A stretch of 45,045 bases of DNA from Enterococcus sp. (GCF_022711995.1 NZ_JALAHI010000136.1:1-45045); one strand, 5' to 3'. Counted from the first letter of the stretch, positions 27,128 to 35,855 are shown. A program made the numbers and translations. The notes: generated by a model not told the origin, from the letters alone.

Positions 27128-29245
27128 TCAACTCATCCGATTTGCAGCAATAATAAGAACTTCCTCTGTTCCGATCAATTGACTTAACTCAATATCGATC
27201 AGCATCATCAATTGCGCATAATCCGTTGATGCGAAATCAAACAATCGCGGTCCTACACAAAGGTAAAAGTCGGGACGAATCACTAAATCACTTTGGTAAT
27301 TGGCCATGCTTTCCCACAACAGAGAAATTTGTTCACTATAACTCTGAATGGTGGTTTTCACCACAACGGCATGATCCCGTTGAACACGAATAAATCCACG
27401 ATGATCTACCAGACGAACACGATCGCCAGCTTTGCTTTTCGCACCAAAAACATAGAAATGCTCACTCTGAGCCAAAGGTTGTATCTCTTCAGAAACTTGA
27501 AGATCTGCTTTTGCTATCTCTTGTGCTTCTTCAAAAGTAATCTCATTCCGATGCTCCACTGCTTGAGCTGCCGTAGCACCGGAAGCCCGGGCAGTTATTT
27601 TCTGGGTCTGAGGATCGATTTCGATATGAACCTCGATACTATCTGCTGTCGCCCCACTTTCGATGGCTAATGTGGCTGCTTCTTGTTTGATGGCAGCAAT
27701 ATCTGCTTTTGTCGGATTGGGTACGATTCGTTCGACGACATCTTGCACCACCGATAAGGCGACACCGATGGAGGAAATCACTTCGGCATTTTCTGGTATT
27801 TTGTAATTCAATGAAAGTTTTTTCGCAGCGTGTTTGATCAGTGAAGACACACCGCCGCCAACTCCAACTAACGTCATTTGATTGGGCTCTAATTGATACT
27901 TTCTAGCAAAAGAATGAATCACTGGCTCAATTTTTTGGACCGCTTGATCGAGAATTTGACGCGCAACATCTTCTACGGTTGTTTGTAAATAATCCGCTAA
28001 TGGCTGCATGGCTTTTCTTGCGGAGGAAACATTTCCATAGGAGAAGTCCTCTTCTGTCACATAACCAAGCACATTCGCTGCACAAGAATTGGTGATGGTC
28101 ACACGCTTGCCGCTGGCTAGTCGGATCGCGACATAATCTGCCGGATCTCCTTCTTTCGGCGCGTAAAGTTCCAATTGAGGATCAACGATTTCGTCTTCTG
28201 GCGTATACACACTGTATTCCAACCCTGCAATATGGGCACTTCGAGGACCAACATCACTAACCCCTTTTTTATTGACACGGATCATACTTCCCCCTGCAAC
28301 GCCTAGTACCCGAACATCTAGGGAGTTGACATAGGTTTTATGACCGGATATCTCCGAATAGTCAATGACCGGACGACCATTTTTGATAACGCCTAAATTG
28401 GTAGACGTGCCTCCTACCTCAAAGTAAATGCCGTTCGATGTTCTTAAATACATCAAAGAACCCATCACACTGGCCGCTGGTCCAGAAAGCATGGTCAAGA
28501 CTGGCCGCTTCTTCATTTCTACGACATCCATCAGGCCGCCGTCTCCACGCATGATCATCAATGGTACATCCACCCCTGCTTGCCGAACACTACGCTCCGT
28601 TGACGTTGCGGTTTCCAACATCGTTGGCAAGATAGAAGCATTGATCGTTGCAGTTCGTGTTCTACGAGACAAGCCATAAAGCTTTGTCATCTCTGAAGCC
28701 AAAGTGACGTCAACCCCTTGTCTTTTAGCAACTTCGGCAATTTTTTCTTCTGTTTGCAAATCATCGACACCAAAAGCTGCGGAAGCGACGATCACTTCTA
28801 CTTGTTCCTGCTGAAGTTCTTGGATGGCTTGTTCGATCTGCTGATCAGTCAACTGCTTCAATGGGATAAACCGGGTTGCAACATGAATACTGCGTCCAGT
28901 TCCCAGATCGATATCCTTCAGTGATGTCTGCCATTTGGCAAGAAGCCCCTCCACCCCATTCTTGGCTGTGCTGATGATCCCTACTTTTGCTACATCCCCT
29001 TCCAGTAAAGCATTTGTTGCTTGTGTGGTACTGTGAGCAACAAACACCACTTCTGCAGGTTGGATGTGGTTTTCATTTAAACATTTGATAAAAGAGGCAA
29101 CTACCCCTTCGGCTACGCCTTGTTGGCTATCGTGGGTCGTTTTTACAGAAGATTTCCCGATGATTTCTTGGGTATCATTATTGATAGCGACCGCCTTAGT
29201 ATGGGTACCACCTACATCGATTCCTATTCGTACTTTTCTTTGCAT
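27128..29245 (-). CDS. hydantoinase/oxoprolinase A-like protein (ASKHA fold)
   Basis: A 705-residue protein of the HyuA/oxoprolinase-N family. It has the phosphate-1 motif IGIDVGGTHTKA (7-18), HSTTQATNALLEG near 95, a second nucleotide motif YFEVGGTSTN near 285, and LVGVGGGVSS near 485. HyuA proteins couple ATP hydrolysis to ring opening or carboxylation, normally with a HyuB subunit. No HyuB is present here; the next gene is the HExxH protein. A catalytic partner or a reactivating-factor role are both possible. ATG at 29245 has AGGTG 6 nt upstream. It starts 19 bases after the permease. Confidence 0.82.
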   Translation of the reverse strand: MQRKVRIGIDVGGTHTKAVAINNDTQEIIGKSSVKTTHDSQQGVAEGVVASFIKCLNENHIQPAEVVFVAHSTTQATNALLEGDVAKVGIISTAKNGVEGLLAKWQTSLKDIDLGTGRSIHVATRFIPLKQLTDQQIEQAIQELQQEQVEVIVASAAFGVDDLQTEEKIAEVAKRQGVDVTLASEMTKLYGLSRRTRTATINASILPTMLETATSTERSVRQAGVDVPLMIMRGDGGLMDVVEMKKRPVLTMLSGPAASVMGSLMYLRTSNGIYFEVGGTSTNLGVIKNGRPVIDYSEISGHKTYVNSLDVRVLGVAGGSMIRVNKKGVSDVGPRSAHIAGLEYSVYTPEDEIVDPQLELYAPKEGDPADYVAIRLASGKRVTITNSCAANVLGYVTEEDFSYGNVSSARKAMQPLADYLQTTVEDVARQILDQAVQKIEPVIHSFARKYQLEPNQMTLVGVGGGVSSLIKHAAKKLSLNYKIPENAEVISSIGVALSVVQDVVERIVPNPTKADIAAIKQEAATLAIESGATADSIEVHIEIDPQTQKITARASGATAAQAVEHRNEITFEEAQEIAKADLQVSEEIQPLAQSEHFYVFGAKSKAGDRVRLVDHRGFIRVQRDHAVVVKTTIQSYSEQISLLWESMANYQSDLVIRPDFYLCVGPRLFDFASTDYAQLMMLIDIELSQLIGTEEVLIIAANRMS

Positions 29246-29264
29246 TCTCGACACCTGCACTTTC

Positions 29265-30593
29265 CTAAATCGGGCTATATAGCATGAAAGTCAATAGTTC
29301 CAGCAGAATGGCCACGACCATTCCCGGTAAGAACGCCACTTTCATGTAGTCTTTTGTATTGATATTATTAAATCCTAAGCCCCACGCATTCCATGAGATC
29401 GTCAAATCGAAATGTCCCATCCCAATCATGATCGAAATGAATAATGGATACAAGAAAGTCGTAGGATAATTAGTTTGATTGCTGATAACAGCTAATAAGG
29501 CTGCACCACAACCAATCAACGATACAGGCCCTCGGAACCATGTCAAAGGCGCTAACAGACCAAAAAGGAGACACAATGCGAATGGGTGAGTCGGAATGAT
29601 TCCTCCCAATAAGGACTCAAAGTAAGGCGCCGCAAAAGTAGCCGCCGCATTAAACATTGCAAGGGTCATCCAGAATGCCACCAATGTCGCTGTATCCTTG
29701 ACACCATCAGCAAAAATCCGTGTCAAAATCTGTGAATCTTTTCTAAAGCCAGCTTTCAATATGCCGCAGACGGCTAACGCATAAAGACTCGCTGCAATAA
29801 AACAAAAAATGACCGGTAACTTAAAGACAATCACACCGATTACCGGGATAAATGGCGTGATCAATGCGATTCCTGGAACATCCTGCACCTTTTTTTCGGC
29901 GCCAGCAGACCATGCGTAAGTCAAGCTTTCCACGCGTAAATAACCAATAGAAAACGCGGAGGAAACCAAGATCATGACAAAGAAAGCCAACAGCCCGAAT
30001 GAAAAATAATCATTATATGTATATGTCAGGCCGCCATTTACATTCCCAAAAAAGGCTTGATATTGCGTGAAATTGATTGGATTTAGAAAAATCCCTGCCG
30101 CTACGGATGCCGTAAAACTGAAAAAAGCAACAACTTTCGGAATACCGATAGAGAACAAAATAGGTAACACAATCACAGCGATCGCGATGACAGATCCTGC
30201 ACCAGACATCGATGAAAAAATAAATCCTGTAATCAAATTAACGATCACTAAGATAACCGCAGGGCTGTCTCCACCTAATTCAACACTTTTGCGGATAATC
30301 GTAGAAGCGATCCCCGTTTCTAGCAAAATTCTCCCAAAGAAAGCACCGACAAAAATGTTCATTTGAGAAGCGCCCCAACGTTCTGGTGCCTGCTGGTAAA
30401 CTTGTCGCAACATCTCAGAAAACGTCAAATCTGCGAATGCTGGATTCGGTGACAGGAAATTTCCCACAAGAGGTAAAATCACCCATAATGTTGCCATTAA
30501 GATAAAACCAATCATTAGGTTGTAGCCTTTGATGCAATAAACAACCATGCCAATAAATGACGCAACTAATAATATTCCGATGAAACTATCCAT
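29265..30593 (-). CDS. putative carboxylate permease (GntP/CitMHS-like)
   Basis: A 442-residue integral membrane protein with about 12 hydrophobic segments. Landmarks are FVGAFFGRILLETGIASTIIRK, SSMSGAGSVIAIAVIVLP and the GMGHFD near the C-terminus. The pattern is that of ion-transporter-superfamily organic-acid symporters often coded beside HyuA-type genes. The substrate is unknown; a pathway acid or product export is likely from context. ATG at 30593 has AGGAG 7 nt upstream; a ten-codon longer reading overlaps that site. It is followed closely by the hydantoinase-A-like gene. Confidence 0.75.
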   Translation of the reverse strand: MDSFIGILLVASFIGMVVYCIKGYNLMIGFILMATLWVILPLVGNFLSPNPAFADLTFSEMLRQVYQQAPERWGASQMNIFVGAFFGRILLETGIASTIIRKSVELGGDSPAVILVIVNLITGFIFSSMSGAGSVIAIAVIVLPILFSIGIPKVVAFFSFTASVAAGIFLNPINFTQYQAFFGNVNGGLTYTYNDYFSFGLLAFFVMILVSSAFSIGYLRVESLTYAWSAGAEKKVQDVPGIALITPFIPVIGVIVFKLPVIFCFIAASLYALAVCGILKAGFRKDSQILTRIFADGVKDTATLVAFWMTLAMFNAAATFAAPYFESLLGGIIPTHPFALCLLFGLLAPLTWFRGPVSLIGCGAALLAVISNQTNYPTTFLYPLFISIMIGMGHFDLTISWNAWGLGFNNINTKDYMKVAFLPGMVVAILLELLTFMLYSPI

Positions 30594-30668
30594 TACGACT
30601 CTCCTTTTTTTGAAGCATACCATTTGTTATCTAAATACCACTAGCGCATTTCTAATGGATAAAAGCGG

Positions 30669-30697
30669 AAAAGGAGGAGGCATTTTCGCCTTCCTCC
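30669..30697 (-). terminator. weak hairpin between MFS and permease genes
   Basis: On the minus strand GGAGGAAGGC-GAAAAT-GCCTCCTCC folds with one bulge and is followed by only four T. It is probably an attenuator or a 3'-end stabiliser rather than a full stop. Confidence 0.5.
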
Positions 30698-30704
30698 GAC
30701 CCCC

Positions 30705-31985
30705 TTAGTCTTTTACCCGTTCAAATGCACTATAACCAAATACTTTTTTGTGCTGACCTAACAAGTAAACCATCATGAAAATGGATAGAACTCCTGCTGT
30801 TAGCAATAAGCCCATCATAATGAAAATGGCTTGCGTTTCTCCCACTGATTTTGTCATTGATGCAACAATATAGGGTAAGAAGGTACTCGCCAGACCCATC
30901 CATGTGTAGTAGATTCCCGTGTTGCGGCCTTTTGGTCCCGGACAAAACATTTGTCGAACACCAAGCCCCGTTTGTAGGGCACCACCTGCAGCAAAGAATC
31001 CTAAGAATGCAATACTGATATAGATCACAACAACATGTTGGACTAACAAAACTAACGCTAAAGCGATTGAAATGAATACCGCATCGATAAATAGCACTTT
31101 AAGTGGATTCCATCTCAATTTACCCATCATCATTGCCCAAAACAGCACTGCGATGATCGAACCAAATGTATAGATGGATGTTAATCCTGCAGACTGCATT
31201 TCTGTCAATCCTGCATTAGTCAAACCGAACGCTTTCGTGTATTGCTGTGCCCCATACATGATGAACATACAAAGGAAACCATAAAACATTGTCAAAAAGT
31301 TTACAGCAACATTTGGTTTTACAAGCATTTTGGCTTTTGCAGCATCGATTTCTTCTTGAACGGCATTTTTTTCTTGTCCGTTAACAGAAGTTTTTTCTTT
31401 CATCATATCGTCATAAGCAAATGGCGCAATCGCCGCTAAAACCGTACAAATGATCGATAATACTAATGGAATGATGATTCCGATCGATTGGCTTCCTGTT
31501 TTGATAAAGTTTACCACTAACAGTGGATAAATCACGCCAGATAACGAAACAAAGAATTTGATCCCTACCATTGCTGAAGCAGCGAATTTTGGTGCTGACT
31601 CTTGTGCAGCTGGATACAAAGAAGCATCCCAAAAACCAGAAGTAGCAACTCCGGCAATAAAGGCACAAACAGCAGCAACCATCATGTTCGTCGTTAATAG
31701 GAGTCCTAAGAAACATAACGTGTACAAAATAGCCCCAAGGACTGCCATTTTTTTCCGTCCGACTTTATCTGAGATCTCCCCGCCAATCCAAACCGTCAGA
31801 AATTTACCTAAACCGGTCGCCGTTATTGCTAATGATACTGCCGCAGCACCAGCGGATGGATCAGTGTATCCCCATTTTTCATAAAAATAGATGGCATTTT
31901 GACTTAAAATAATTGCTTGAATCCCGTGAGTAAAGTAACACATATAAACAGTGGCTAATGACAAAATATATTTTTTTGCTCTCAT
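30705..31985 (-). CDS. MFS transporter, probable shikimate/quinate-type uptake
   Basis: A 426-residue major facilitator protein with about 12 membrane segments. The loop 2-3 signature GGEISDKVGRKK lies near residue 65, and a central charged loop near 200-225 divides the halves. The N-terminus (YFTHGIQAIILSQN) is that of the metabolite:H+ symporter type. Its neighbour is a shikimate-dehydrogenase-like gene, which suggests uptake of shikimate, quinate or a related acid; that is inference. ATG at 31985 follows GGGGCGGG; the ten-codon longer reading covers that site. It is separated from aroE by a hairpin-bearing gap of 79 bases. Confidence 0.85.
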   Translation of the reverse strand: MRAKKYILSLATVYMCYFTHGIQAIILSQNAIYFYEKWGYTDPSAGAAAVSLAITATGLGKFLTVWIGGEISDKVGRKKMAVLGAILYTLCFLGLLLTTNMMVAAVCAFIAGVATSGFWDASLYPAAQESAPKFAASAMVGIKFFVSLSGVIYPLLVVNFIKTGSQSIGIIIPLVLSIICTVLAAIAPFAYDDMMKEKTSVNGQEKNAVQEEIDAAKAKMLVKPNVAVNFLTMFYGFLCMFIMYGAQQYTKAFGLTNAGLTEMQSAGLTSIYTFGSIIAVLFWAMMMGKLRWNPLKVLFIDAVFISIALALVLLVQHVVVIYISIAFLGFFAAGGALQTGLGVRQMFCPGPKGRNTGIYYTWMGLASTFLPYIVASMTKSVGETQAIFIMMGLLLTAGVLSIFMMVYLLGQHKKVFGYSAFERVKD

Positions 31986-32014
31986 TTTCCCGCCCCTTCT
32001 AATGGCTAATACCA

Positions 32015-32047
32015 TTCCTGTAGTTCAGTTATACTGCCCTACAGGAA
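32015..32047. repeat. hairpin between aroE-like and MFS genes
   Basis: TTCCTGTAG (32015-32023) and CTACAGGAA (32039-32047) form a perfect 9-bp stem with a 15-base loop and no T-run. It is likely an RNA processing or stability structure inside the operon. Confidence 0.6.
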
Positions 32048-32064
32048 CGGATCATTCTACAGAT

Positions 32065-32916
32065 TTATTTGTTTGGTCGAACAGGTAATTCTTTTCCGGT
32101 AAACAATTGGAAGGCTGCTTTTCCTTGTTCCAGCAGCATGCCTTTCCCACTGACAATCTGACAGTTATTTGCTTGCGCATCTTTCAGTAATTGCGTCAAT
32201 GGCGGGTTATAGATCGCATCAGCTACAACCAAATCAGCGCGTAACAGGGAAGTATCTGAGATCAATGTTTGAGTGTTGCCTTCCCCCATACCTACTGTCG
32301 TTGCATTGACTAGGTAGTCTGCTTCATTGATTTTTTCTGCCAGTTTTTCACTGTCATTGACATCAATGATTTCGATCGCAAAGCCTGGGTAATACTCTTT
32401 TACACGAGCAACGGTTTCTTCCCCTTTTTGATAGAAATCATCTTTGGCGTTGAAAATCGTAATAGCCGCAGCCCCCTCAATCGCCAGTTGGACTTGAATA
32501 GCTGTCGCTGCTCCACCTGCGCCTAAAACCACAAATTTTTTGTCTTTGATTTCTAATCCATTGGCACGCAGATTAGCAACAAATCCTACCCCATCTGTGA
32601 TATGACCGATAAGTTTTCCTTCATCGTTGACGATCGTATTGATCGCTCCAACCATTTTGGCAGCTGGTGTCAATTCATCCACGTAAGCTGTTGCCGCTGT
32701 TTTACATGGCATAGTGACATTTCCACTCATCTTAAAAGTGCGGAAAGCTTCGATAGCTTGTGCTACTTGCTCTTCTTTTACGTCAAAAGCTAAGTATACG
32801 GCATCGATCCCTAATTGTTCAAAGCCATAGTTATACATCGCTGGAGAACCAGAATGGCCCACCGGACTTCCTATCAATCCTAAAAGTTTTGTTTTTCCAG
32901 AGATACTTTCTAACAT
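32065..32916 (-). CDS. shikimate/quinate dehydrogenase homologue (catabolic type)
   Basis: A 283-residue AroE-family enzyme that interconverts shikimate (or quinate) and the 3-dehydro acid. Substrate residues are S22 and S24 (PVGHSGSP), K72 (NVTMPCK), N93 (GAINT) and D108 (ITDG). Nucleotide motif GAGGAA starts at 132. The NADP-marking NRT of biosynthetic AroE is missing; the strand ends in FNAKDDFYQK, like the NAD-using YdiB and quinate dehydrogenases. That, and the setting among transporters and reductases, favours a catabolic role. GAGG lies about 8 nt before the ATG. It is the second gene after the divergent promoter. Confidence 0.88.
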   Translation of the reverse strand: MLESISGKTKLLGLIGSPVGHSGSPAMYNYGFEQLGIDAVYLAFDVKEEQVAQAIEAFRTFKMSGNVTMPCKTAATAYVDELTPAAKMVGAINTIVNDEGKLIGHITDGVGFVANLRANGLEIKDKKFVVLGAGGAATAIQVQLAIEGAAAITIFNAKDDFYQKGEETVARVKEYYPGFAIEIIDVNDSEKLAEKINEADYLVNATTVGMGEGNTQTLISDTSLLRADLVVADAIYNPPLTQLLKDAQANNCQIVSGKGMLLEQGKAAFQLFTGKELPVRPNK

Positions 32917-32938
32917 AGTCTTTCCTCTTTTCTTTGGC

Positions 32939-33796
32939 TTATGCTTCTTCTAACAATTCCGGCCAAGCTTTCTTGATGACATCAATACTTGTTTGGAAAT
33001 TTTGTTCTGCTGCTTTTTGATAGCCTTGGCTCAAGATAGGATCAGAAATAACTTCCGTACCAATAACCCGTGGTTTGATGCCATGTTCTTTCAATGCCCG
33101 CAAGAAGCCTTCTGTATCTCCCCAGCCAGTACCAGGGCATAGACGGTCATGCATAGATTCATCTCTTAGAATTGAATCTGGGTAACGACGTTCTAACACG
33201 TCACAAATTTGGATGGAAACCACTTTTTCTGCTGGAACGTCTTTTAAGTCCGCGGCAGTCATGTTGGCTCTTGCCCAATGCCAAGTATCTAAGATCAGCA
33301 TGCCATTTTCGCAGTCGGCTTTTTTAACGATATTCCAAGCACTGGCTAAATCTGGAACGCCACTATATGGCATAAATTCTAATCCAATCACCAATTCTTT
33401 GGCACGAGCACAAAGCTCTTTAAATGCTTGAATATGAACTTCTTCAGGATATTTTTCCATCAATCCGCAGTTGATGTGTCCTACTCCAAAAAGTCGCGCC
33501 ATATGATAGATGGTTTGTTCTTTGAATTGTTGCAACAGTGTTTCTGCTGTTTCGGCCGTTTTGTTTGGATCAGCCCATAAAGTAATATACTCTACTTCAG
33601 TGACTTTCATTTCGTTTTCTTCTAAAATGGCTAACATTTTTTCATCTGTATAGCCTTGTTTGATTGCTAAAATATAAGTTTCTGCACGTAAACCAATGCC
33701 ATCGTATCCTGCAGCTTTGGCTGTTTTGACACGTTCCTCAAAATCAATCTCTGTTCCTAGTGTGTAAGAGCTAATTGTCAATGGTACTTTTCTCAT
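32939..33796 (-). CDS. xylose-isomerase-like TIM barrel enzyme, possible 3-dehydroshikimate dehydratase
   Basis: A 285-residue sugar-phosphate isomerase/epimerase-fold protein. The metal set of the fold is visible: E140 (GLEFMP), D170 and H173 (LDTWHW), Q196 (IQICD) and E248 (GTEV). The same E-D-Q-E arrangement serves 3-dehydroshikimate dehydratases of the AsbF/QuiC type, and the neighbour is a shikimate dehydrogenase homologue. An isomerase acting on another ring or sugar acid is equally open. ATG at 33796 has GGAGG 8 nt upstream. It is the first gene of the minus-strand run, divergent from the LysR gene. Confidence 0.75.
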   Translation of the reverse strand: MRKVPLTISSYTLGTEIDFEERVKTAKAAGYDGIGLRAETYILAIKQGYTDEKMLAILEENEMKVTEVEYITLWADPNKTAETAETLLQQFKEQTIYHMARLFGVGHINCGLMEKYPEEVHIQAFKELCARAKELVIGLEFMPYSGVPDLASAWNIVKKADCENGMLILDTWHWARANMTAADLKDVPAEKVVSIQICDVLERRYPDSILRDESMHDRLCPGTGWGDTEGFLRALKEHGIKPRVIGTEVISDPILSQGYQKAAEQNFQTSIDVIKKAWPELLEEA

Positions 33797-33833
33797 TGTT
33801 ACTTCCTCCTTCAATAAATCCGAATACAGGCAT

Positions 33834-33909
33834 TTGTTCTTTTATTCACAATCGATTGTTGAAAATGTCGGAATTCCAAGAAATAGAACTTGTGCTTATA
33901 TTCACAATC
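33834..33909 (-). promoter_or_regulatory. operator region: 20-bp direct repeats and dyad, cluster promoter
   Basis: Minus-strand GATTGTGAATAAAAGAACAA (33853-33834) recurs as GATTGTGAATATAAGCACAA (33909-33890), 18 of 20 identical and 56 bases apart. The proximal copy is part of the dyad TTCACAATCGATTGTTGAA (about 33845-33863), with a perfect CAATCGATTG core. It also holds a possible -35 TTGTGA, followed 17 bases on by TGTATT. This layout fits a LysR activator site and promoter. Confidence 0.6.
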
Positions 33910-33996
33910 CTTAACTAAAGCCATTATAGCTTTTAGCCGATTCCTTTTCTAATTGTTTTTTCTTTATCAATCTATAGATAAAAGATATACATTTTT

Positions 33997-34004
33997 GCTA
34001 TACT
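33997..34004 (+). promoter_or_regulatory. extended -10 of the LysR gene
   Basis: TGC-TATACT (33997-34004, counted from GC) is an extended -10 element about 30 bases before the LysR start. No good -35 is seen. A dyad CTTTATC/GATAAAAG (about 33962-33984) lies just upstream and may allow autoregulation. Confidence 0.45.
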
Positions 34005-34035
34005 ATGGATAAGTTCAATCTAGAGGAGGACAACA

Positions 34036-34935
34036 ATGAATCTTCAACATCTAAAATACTTCGACGTTTTAGCTAGAGAAGAGCATTATACACGTTCAAG
34101 CAAGCAGTTGAACATCACTCAGCCTAGTTTAAGTAACGCCATCTCATTACTTGAAGAAGAATTAGGCGTCCAACTATTTGAAAAAAACGGCCGTAATGTT
34201 TCCCTAACAAAACCGGGAAAAATCTTCCATGAACATGTGATCCGAACATTGGAAAGCCTTGATTCAGGCATTGACACCATTACAAAGATCAGCAAAGGCT
34301 TTGGTCATATCAGTCTGGCTTTTTTACAAGTTCTAGGAATTTCTTATGCACCAAAAATCACCAAAGAATTTTTATTGGCTAATCCTGACAAAAATATTCA
34401 ATTTGAGTTTCATTCAGGTAGTGTCAGCACTGAAATTATCGAAGGCCTCAAATCTTTCCGCTATGATTTAGGAATCAGCTCTTATATTGCAAATGAACCC
34501 ACCATCGAGTTTGTACCGATCGCTAGTCAAGAATTAGTGGTGATTACAGCGTTAGACCATCCTCTTGCACAATATGATGAACTAGCTTTGGATCAACTGA
34601 CAGAGTACCCGCAAATCATTTTCAGCAAAAAAAGTGCGCTTCGGGGCATGATCGATGATATTTACCAACGGAAAAATCTCAGCTATAAAGTTGCCTATGA
34701 GGTAAAGATCGATCAAGTCATTGCCGGTTTAGTCAGTCAAAATTGGGGCATCGCCATCATCCCAAATATGACAATGCTCGACTCTTTACCATTGAAACGA
34801 ATCAAGCTAACAGACATTTCCTGGGAGCGTTATTTCTATTTGGCCTACAATAAAGATACTTACCTACCACCTGTGGTAAAGAATTTTCGAGATTTTATCT
34901 TAGAACAAGCCGATCCCAAACAAATATTGTATTGA
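34036..34935 (+). CDS. LysR family transcriptional regulator
   Basis: A 299-residue regulator. The N-terminal winged HTH (about 1-60) reads MNLQHLKYFDVLAREEHYTRSS, then LNITQPSLSNAISLLEEELG, the LysR signature. Residues 90-290 are the periplasmic-binding-protein-like effector domain. Cytosolic. AGGAGG lies 6 nt before the ATG. It is divergent from the catabolic cluster and shares its control region, so it is very probably the pathway activator, with a pathway acid as effector. Its strand direction and lone position are typical of such regulators. Confidence 0.93.
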   Translation: MNLQHLKYFDVLAREEHYTRSSKQLNITQPSLSNAISLLEEELGVQLFEKNGRNVSLTKPGKIFHEHVIRTLESLDSGIDTITKISKGFGHISLAFLQVLGISYAPKITKEFLLANPDKNIQFEFHSGSVSTEIIEGLKSFRYDLGISSYIANEPTIEFVPIASQELVVITALDHPLAQYDELALDQLTEYPQIIFSKKSALRGMIDDIYQRKNLSYKVAYEVKIDQVIAGLVSQNWGIAIIPNMTMLDSLPLKRIKLTDISWERYFYLAYNKDTYLPPVVKNFRDFILEQADPKQILY

Positions 34936-35197
34936 CGCAATGCTTTTACAATTTTTTTGAAACCGCCGTCAAAAAAGCCTGTGAGACTTAGGAAAACAAA
35001 CGTCTGCTGACAACTAGGAAAACAACAGTTATTTTAATACTTCTCATTGAAGAGACGCAATCCATTTAACAAGCCCCCTGATTTGGCGAGCAGATTGAAC
35101 TGACTTGGCGTGATCATTTTAAAAAATGTTGATTTTTTCGCAGAAATTTGCTAAATTATTTTCTGTCTTTAGAGAAACTATTCCCTAGGAGAGTCAA

Positions 35198-35569
35198 ATG
35201 CCTTTTATCGTTTATTTTTTCATTTCGTTGTTAGCGATCTATATTCCTCTGCCAACGCTGTTACTACTCTGTCAACGACTTGCAGTGCAGCATGATACGA
35301 TCACTATGGTAAATAAATTTATCTTACTTCTTATGATACTGTTGGATTATTTTGTTACCTATTACTTACTGAAAAAGTGCAAGGTAAAAACGGTGCACTA
35401 CGTCTTACTTGTCGGACTTAATCTTTTAGAATTCGCCGTGCACGGCTATCTTTACTGGCGGTTTGAAGCAGCTCCGCTCATGGTGATCATGCTTTTTCAA
35501 CTTGTTTTATTACTCTGCATGTTTAGTTTCCCTTTCTCCAAAAAATTTCGCAGGTATCTGTTTGATTGA
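35198..35569 (+). CDS. small hypothetical membrane protein
   Basis: A 123-residue protein I do not recognise. Four hydrophobic segments are visible (about 3-24, 39-58, 66-86 and 91-113). The loops are short and the C-terminus is basic (KKFRRYLFD). There are no conserved catalytic motifs. AGGAG lies 6 nt before the ATG. It is a single gene between LysR and an intergenic repeat; the strong terminator at 35796 probably ends its transcript. Confidence 0.6.
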   Translation: MPFIVYFFISLLAIYIPLPTLLLLCQRLAVQHDTITMVNKFILLLMILLDYFVTYYLLKKCKVKTVHYVLLVGLNLLEFAVHGYLYWRFEAAPLMVIMLFQLVLLLCMFSFPFSKKFRRYLFD

Positions 35570-35618
35570 GGGATGAAGTGGATCCTTCTAGACATTTGGT
35601 TCATAAAATGAAAATGTA

Positions 35619-35778
35619 GAGGCTGTGCCATAAGTCTCCTATAAGTAATACTATCCGAACAGTAACTATTATTGCTTCTGCGGTGCAGTGGCTCTTCTTC
35701 GCAAAACTCCGAGGAATCTATCGCAATAGACTATGATTCGGTTTCACTTGTTGGATGATGACTTATGTCACAGTCCTC
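35619..35778. repeat. 160-base intergenic repeat element with inverted ends
   Basis: The ends GAGGCTGTGCCATAAGTC (35619-35636) and GACTTATGTCACAGTCCTC (35760-35778) are imperfect inverted copies. Inner parts (CCGAACAGTAACTATTATTGC and GCAATAGACTATGATTCGG) also pair, so the element can fold into one long hairpin. From memory, near copies with ATGACTTATGTCACAG are frequent between genes in enterococci. No coding frame. A non-autonomous mobile element or dispersed RNA structure is likely. Confidence 0.65.
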
Positions 35779-35795
35779 CCTTTAGGTTTGATAGG

Positions 35796-35855
35796 CTCCC
35801 ATCCTAGTAGACTAGAAAAACGAAAGTTTCTAGTCTACTAGGATGGGAGTTTTTT
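35796..35855 (+). terminator. strong terminator
   Basis: A perfect 23-bp stem (left arm 35796-35818, right arm 35827-35849, core ATCCTAGTAGACTAGAAA) has an 8-base loop and is followed by six T. It ends transcription from the small membrane protein gene, or any read-through from the LysR gene. Confidence 0.95.

Noticed and set aside
32065-32916. Biosynthetic aroE of the aromatic amino-acid pathway
   Set aside because: NRT cofactor motif missing and no other aro biosynthesis gene nearby; neighbours are transporters and reductases.
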